Shown: positions 58,180 through 64,000 of the stretch, piece by piece
Position numbering within the stretch: the stretch's first letter is position 1
Layout of the letters: every line of letters begins with the position of its first letter
Source of the DNA: Microvelia longipes
Lineage: Eukaryota > Arthropoda > Insecta > Hemiptera > Veliidae
NCBI GenBank assembly: GCA_018340805.1
Contig: JACMZG010001908.1
Location: 49,028,378-49,092,377, forward strand
DNA length: 64,000 nucleotides
Direction of reading: 5' to 3'
Notes under the pieces: model-generated
Databases searched by the model: none
The model's input: only the letters and a program-made list of their open reading frames with translations
What the model was told of the DNA's origin: nothing
Program-made: the position numbers and the translations under genes

Positions 58180-60020
58180 TTAATTTTAATTTATTAATTT
58201 AAAAGTTCTTTTCTTTTTGAGTTTTTACTGTCAAAGTTCAACGTTTCTGTTCAAGTTAGTTTGAGTTAATCTTGAGTTTAGCAAGTTGAATATTGAATTA
58301 GTTGATTATTGTACAAGTGCTTTGGACGCCCTTCTTTTGAAGGTAGGTGTACTGAAATTTCATACATAGGATTTCTTAAAATATTTTTTACATTGCAAAT
58401 TTTACTGTCCCTAATTCTAACTTTCTTAGTCTTGTAAGCAGGTTTTACTTACGATGTCTCTAATTGAATTGGTTTTTGTGTCACATAGGGTTCTAGTCTT
58501 ACGCTGATAGCACGTATGTACGTTGGTTCAACGCTTAAGTGAAGTTAGACAAGTCTGGATGAGGATAAGCAATGTGTGATGAGGAAAAATGTAATTAGTA
58601 TGAAGATCTACATAAACTATTTCACCAACATCGCCCACCATGCAATAACCTCATATCCTAATTATACTATTTATTTGTTATATATATGATGTAGGCATTT
58701 ACCAGAAGTTAGTAGGTAGGACCTTAATTTTAATAACTCATGTCTAATGTTTTATCTCTATGAAAAGGATATGTATTAAGTATGTTTTAAAACTAGAGTT
58801 GTGGATTGTAAGAAGATATGTAATTTATATTATTTTTTTTAATGTGCTTTAATTATAATTATCAAATCTCATAATCTATTTTATTGAGTACTTAGATTAA
58901 GTTATCCATGTCGTATCTTAAACCATATATAGATCCATTTTTAATAGTTCTGGAGGGTTGGTTCTTACCCCCCCCCCCCTTTGTGGGTTAAAAGATCCTG
59001 GCGCTCATTAATTAAGTATTTGGTAAGTTCTTGGACCTAATTTCGGTCTAGTATCTACTTCGATTGGTATCTCTCCCACCCCCAGCGGCCAGACTGAGCT
59101 GGGCATTAATTATATTAATGCCCTTATTATATGTTATAATAAGGGTTTTAAAAACACCTTTAATGGGTAATAGATTCTCATAGGTCAATTTCTGCTTTTC
59201 ATTTTGCAAATTAACACAATATTTTTTCTATAACTATTAATTTTAATATATTTTTTAATTTAAAATTAATAATTTTGAATATTAACAGCACCTCTCATTA
59301 TAATTGATGCCACTAATTAAACATTTTAATTATAATAAAGTTCCTCTATTATAAGAGGTTATTTTAAACACCATAATAAAAAAGTTTAGGTAAAATATTT
59401 TAAAGTTATTTTTGTCCCTTTATAACTTAAAACAAAGGGTTTTCCCAAATAAAGGAAAAAAAATTTCCCAGGTATATTCCCTGATGTGAAAATATTTCAG
59501 GGTATAGGATCCTTTTTCATTTAGTTAGGAGCACAATTTTATGAGAAATTAATGTAAGTTTTGAAGCAGTAACCTAATATATTTCGTAATCATAAATTTA
59601 CGTTTGGTAAAATTTATGTTTAATCATTCTAAAAAGCTAATAACGTACCTTACAAAGAGACCAGAAAATGTGAAAAGGAATTAAGTTACAAGTATTTCTT
59701 TACAAGTTAGTGTAATGAAAAATTACTTATTTTGGAAACGAATTTTTGTTCTACAGGTGTAAGGGTAAAACAATGTACAGCCAAGAGTCGAAAACTAAGG
59801 CGTTAAAAGCATGTAAAATAGATTTTAAATAATTTTAGAACACATTGTTGTTGAATACAATTAAATTAAGATTAATAAGTTTTATAAAGAAAAATATATC
59901 TTGCTGAAAACCATTTGCTTAATAATAAACTCCCAACCAAGTCTTCTTTTCAAAGCTTTTATTAATTTTTATTTTAAGGTTTATTAAATTATATTAAATA
60001 ATTAATTCAAATAAATAAAT
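58180..60020. other. AT-rich non-coding stretch
   Basis: No feature recognised other than a C-homopolymer of about 12 bases near 58970. Confidence 0.4.
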
Positions 60021-60026
60021 AAATAT

Positions 60027-60081
60027 GTAATATATATATATATAATATATAATAATATATAAGATATATAAATATATATAT

Positions 60082-60150
<69 letters not shown>
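60027..60150. repeat. AT microsatellite
   Basis: Imperfect then perfect (AT)n. Confidence 0.95.
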
Positions 60151-60343
60151 TACATAAACACAAACATACAATCATAATATATACATTATATATTAAATAT
60201 CTAATGCTATTATTTTATATAATTTAAGTTCAACTGGTAATTAAAGAACAAAAAACAAAAAAAACCGTAAATTGTTTTTATACACACATTAAAAAATAAA
60301 AAATTAAATGACAATAAAACTGAGCAGTGGAGTTAGTATATAT

Positions 60344-60414
60344 AGCTGAATAAAACACCAAAGTCTCTCCACAAATCCACGATTTGTGGAGAGACTTTGG
60401 TGTTTTATTCAGCT
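60344..60414. repeat. Perfect 34-bp-arm hairpin with 3-base loop
   Basis: Arm 60344-60377 (AGCTGAATAAAACACC...) and arm 60381-60414 are exact reverse complements around CAC. A perfect stem of this length with almost no loop is not expected by chance. Confidence 0.85.
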
Positions 60415-60419
60415 AAAAA

Positions 60420-61245
60420 ATTAAAGTTATAAAAATAAAGTTATATCCGTTTTGGCTGGAGACGGTCATTGATGATTTAAAAAAGTTTTAGGGTTGGCAA
60501 TACTAAAGGACATTAATTGAATTGAGAGACTATCATCAGCTTCTTCTTCTTAGCGGCGTGCCAGCTGAGTGAACTAATTGTATAGTTTCTTCTACTATTT
60601 TTAAAGTAACATTCAGTTCAGAGGTTTTCTGGGAGATAAATTATAACAGATTTTAGCACTTGTCATAATTGCAGCAGTTTTACTTACCTGCATAGATCCA
60701 AGAATATACAAAATAAATTAATGAAACGATAATGGTACGATATAATCAGGCTTGGTACGATAAAAACGGCTTTGAATATTTTATTATTGAAAAAGTAAAT
60801 GGTTTATTTTAAAATTTTTGGAGTGAGAATAAATGTATTGCCCTTTATTTTTTTAAATAAAAAAAGCTATTTTATTTGCCAATAAGTATACAAAAATATA
60901 CAATAGCTTGAGGTCAAATATATTTTAATAAAATACATCAAATAATTAGAATACACCTTACAATGCATGGCTTAATTATTTATTTAATTATAAACTCTGA
61001 TAAATAGTAAATGGGTTTTTTGATGAGCAATGCTTTGCATTTTGATTTAAAAAACATATTTCAGCAATGTCTTTAATATCTTATGGTAAAGAGTTGTATA
61101 ATACTACCCCTGAGTAATCTGAACTAAATTTATATTTTTTAGTTCTATGCTGGTTTATTCTCAATAAATTTTTATTTCTGGTATTATAGTGGTGCTTATC
61201 TCCATTTTTTGTATAATTGCCAACATTTCTTTACTTGAACTAGCT
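60420..61245. other. AT-rich non-coding stretch
   Basis: Nothing recognised. Confidence 0.4.
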
Positions 61246-61247
61246 GG

Positions 61248-61323
<76 letters not shown>

Positions 61324-61325
61324 CT
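61248..61325. repeat. (AT)n microsatellite
   Basis: AT dinucleotides with two phase slips. Confidence 0.95.
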
Positions 61326-62835
61326 GGTATTTTGAAACTTTAAATTTCCTAAATAATTTTTTAGTTAAACATTTTTTAAGCTCCCTGATTTTATAGTAGC
61401 TTGTGTTTAATTACTTGTTTGTCTCTTCAATTTGATTCACACAGCTAATTGTTTGATCTATTTTTACTCTTAATAATTTAGTAATTTTACATTCAGCAAT
61501 ATTATTGTCAATATATTTCAAATTTAAATTATTTAAGGTCCCTTTTATACATTTTGGGGTTGTCGTCCACGAAAATGTTTTTTTAAAAATTGGTCAGTTC
61601 CGTTTAATAAATTCAGGGGATGCCTCTCCTTAAAAGTGTAAAAATACCAATTCTTAAAAAAATTTGGCGGCTTTAACCTCGAGTATAGAAAACACTTCCG
61701 ACTCCCATCTGAGAAAAAGTTACTTTTCCCTCATAGAAGTAAAAAGTACTTCTTTAATCCCTAAAAACTAGTTCTTAAATTTCACGTTATATGCCGTCTG
61801 GAGATGAAGGGATTTTAATATTTTCTAATATATTATAAAAATTAAGACAAACACTACATATTACGTAAAATATTTAAAATATAGTTAGTATTTTATCGTT
61901 TATAGTAATATCAAGGAGAATAGTATTATACTGTACTATACTATTGTATAATAGTATAGTACAGTATAATACTGTACTATACTAATACTGTATTATTATT
62001 ATTATATATTATGTATTTACTAATACTGTAAATACTAATACTGTTCAGTATAAGTATTTATACTATACTCTTCGTTAATATCTAATTACGGGTTCTTTTA
62101 CTCATTGAGAAATTTAACTGAAATGAAACCAACATGTTATTTTGAACTACCAATTTCATCTTGGTATAGAATACATTACCACAATTAACTGTATCGATTA
62201 ATCTGTTGTTATTTAGTTGTGTTTTTGTCGGGAAATTTCATTATCTTGGAACAAGAGAAAACCTATATTTTCGTATTAAAAAGCGCCTCTTATTTTGCTC
62301 CATTATATAGGTTATTGTTTGGAAAGGACTGGCTCGTATCCAAAAATAATAAAAAGGAACAGGACGTAAAATATGCCTCCTAGCCACTATTTTCAATTAT
62401 ATCCTTTATTATTTTTTCCCTACTTTGTTTTTGTTTTCTAATAAAATAATAATATGTTGGACGGTAGACTTGGTGTTTTTAGGGTTTAAACATGTTGCAA
62501 TGATATATTTTACATTCTTTTATAACTTTTGAGCCTATTTTTGTCCAATATACAATAAATATTTATACTACTTCAAATTTTGTTTCTGCACCCCATAAAA
62601 ATTCTAGAGCAGAGGTCCGCAAGCTGGGCGAAATTTCTTTGAAATGCGCTCTTTTTTGATTATCAGCCCAATTTGGCTTCATTTTTCGGTGTATATTTAA
62701 TTACTTGAGCAGTAGTGTTATAACTTGTTAATTATTTTTTCGGATCTTTAAAAGAAATTACGCATATTTCTCCCATAGATTATAAACTACACAGCACAAC
62801 ACTATTTTTGAAGCTCAGCTTATGCTACTTTTTTA
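61326..62835. other. AT-rich stretch with self-complementary TACTGTACTATA block
   Basis: At 61920-62050 the words AGTATTATACTGTACTATAC and their reverse alternate, giving nested low-complexity hairpins. No gene was seen. Confidence 0.5.
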
Positions 62836-62837
62836 GT

Positions 62838-62916
62838 GCGAGTCCAAAGTAAGGAGGGTGAGCGGAGCGAATGCGATTCGATGAGGAATGTTACGAGGTA
62901 CCCCGTAACCGATTTT
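62838..62916 (+). repeat. Repeat family R, terminal fragment
   Basis: GCGAGTCCAAAGTAAGGAGG, GTGAGCGGAGCGAATGCGAT and the terminal ACCCCGTAACCGATTTTTTC, i.e. the last 80 bp of the family. Confidence 0.65.
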
Positions 62917-62939
62917 TTCTTATAAAATGGTGTAACCGA

Positions 62940-64000
62940 GGACAATAAATGTTTTGGGGCCTGCTCGGCTAACTTTCACTACCAATAGGAAAGAACACTA
63001 CCACTCTACGTTACTACTAGCGGTGTCGTAGAGACGGCTGACTGGGGAAGACAAGTCAGAGGCCACTTAGTTGGCCGCCTTAATAAAAAAGACCTTTAAC
63101 ATAGAAGCTGATCTCACAGTTGACAAGGGCATTAGCATCAGTTCCTACGGTACTCAGCTCCGACACTTCACACCAGCTTTGACTCTGGCGGGTGTGAAGA
63201 CAGAGCCGAATCTATATCCCTAATACTTTTTCCTGCTGCTTCAGTTAGTAAGGTAAAAGCCTATGACCCAACGATGTTGGTTGCTAAATTTGAGAAGACC
63301 ACCCTTACGAGGGACTCTATGGTAAACCAATTCACCTACGGTTTAGGTTTCTGCCACCTCCGATAGCGGAAGAGATGGTCTGGGTTCTTAGTCCTAGGTC
63401 AGACGCTTCTTGACGACCGTGAGATCCAATAAGGGGTTGGAAATTCTCGAACGCAGCACCCAACCATTGTGAAACCGCTGACTGGAGTAGACAAGTCAGA
63501 CCTGTCCCAATCATTGGGACAGGTCCAGACCTTGGGTTTAAAAAATCACCAGGGCTGACCCTGACGCAGCCTAGCTCTGCAAGCAGGACTAACTCTAACC
63601 GAAATTTATTACAAACACCTAATACCACAGAAATATCACATGAACCCGCCACCGCCTCTCTAGAGGGTCACCAAAGCCGATTGGAATATACTGCTGGGGT
63701 ACTGATTCGGTGGTCGGTTCCTATCCAAACTATCTAGACATATCTGCTAAATAAATATATACCTAATCCTAGTTAAAACATATTTATGTTATCAAGCCTT
63801 ATATCGCAAATGTCTAGGACTTCAACCTTCCGGTTGGAACAAATTACCGGGGCTTGTGACGGTAGACCTGAAACTGAAACTAACTACACCTAATTATCAC
63901 AGCTTTTGGGCGGAAGTTCTTCCAACTATGCTGTGGGTGCCTACTCGGTTTTATTATATTGCCAAGGTTAGCATTACTTCGCATGATGAGCATGGTGAGC
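62940..64000. other. GC-richer unidentified block to the window end
   Basis: Clearly less AT-rich than everything before it. GCTGACTGGGGAAGACAAGT (near 63029) recurs as GCTGACTGGAGTAGACAAGT (near 63477); both contain CTGACT/AGTCAG arms. Perfect hairpins follow them (GGCCAC..TTGGCC near 63060; GACCTGTCCCAATCATTGGG with GACAGGTC near 63498-63524). The - strand open frame at 63332-63652 (106 codons) has no motif I recognise. It may be part of a retroelement that continues beyond the window. Confidence 0.4.

Noticed and set aside
63332..63652. 106-codon - strand frame in the GC-rich block
   Set aside because: No recognisable motif; GC-richer DNA has fewer stops. Kept only as a note.

Overview
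This is an AT-rich stretch of nuclear DNA from an insect or close arthropod. The evidence is split exons with GT/AG borders, a secreted Ig/sushi-domain gene, a Vsx-type homeobox gene, and a dense load of LINEs, a BEL/Pao LTR element, small inverted-repeat (MITE-like) elements and AT microsatellites. A hemipteran is possible but cannot be proven from the sequence. Gene-coding DNA is under 2% of the window.

Host genes: (1) On the + strand, four exons at about 6.1, 6.9, 13.7 and 33.3 kb encode the second half of an Ig domain followed by three tandem sushi/CCP domains. The order Ig then CCPs, and the sequence around the Ig cysteine, match hikaru genki (hig), a secreted synaptic-cleft protein. Every exon is 1-1 phase and a multiple of 3. 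Upstream exons (signal peptide, first half of Ig) and any further CCP exons are not visible here. (2) On the - strand, 45668-45915 is the last coding exon of a Vsx (CHX10/Vsx1/Vsx2-type) paired-like homeobox gene, carrying the OAR motif. Its CVC and homeodomain exons are not seen and must lie above 45.9 kb, in the N gap or outside the window.

Mobile DNA, left to right: LINE tail fragment and GC-rich hairpin repeats (0.6-1.6 kb); a TIR element (2563-3042) nested in a dispersed repeat; tandem repeats and a large palindrome (5.2-5.8 kb); LINE 3' ends (14.1-14.4, 19.4-19.6, 25.1-25.3, 45.2-45.3 kb); a truncated, frameshifted LINE (about 17.55-19.24 kb); a TA-flanked mariner-type MITE (29705-30107) nested in another copy of the dispersed repeat; an almost full-length BEL/Pao element on the - strand (34277-42231) with identical 232-bp LTRs but about nine reading-frame breaks; a second copy of the 2.5-kb TIR element with a TTA duplication (43290-43811); an N gap (48031-48929); minisatellites at 49.8-50.3, 52.1-52.5, 53.05-53.28 and 54.8-55.1 kb; and a GC-richer unidentified block from 62.94 kb to the end.

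The most unusual theme is a scattered set of long near-perfect palindromes (5533-5765, 28319-28552, 30554-30678, 33548-33671, 44796-45041, 53322-53354, 60344-60414). Several carry a hammerhead-ribozyme-like core (CTGANGA, short stem, GAAA, then GTC or similar), as reported for the terminal repeats of Penelope-like retroelements. In each, an extra T follows CTGATGA, so activity is uncertain.
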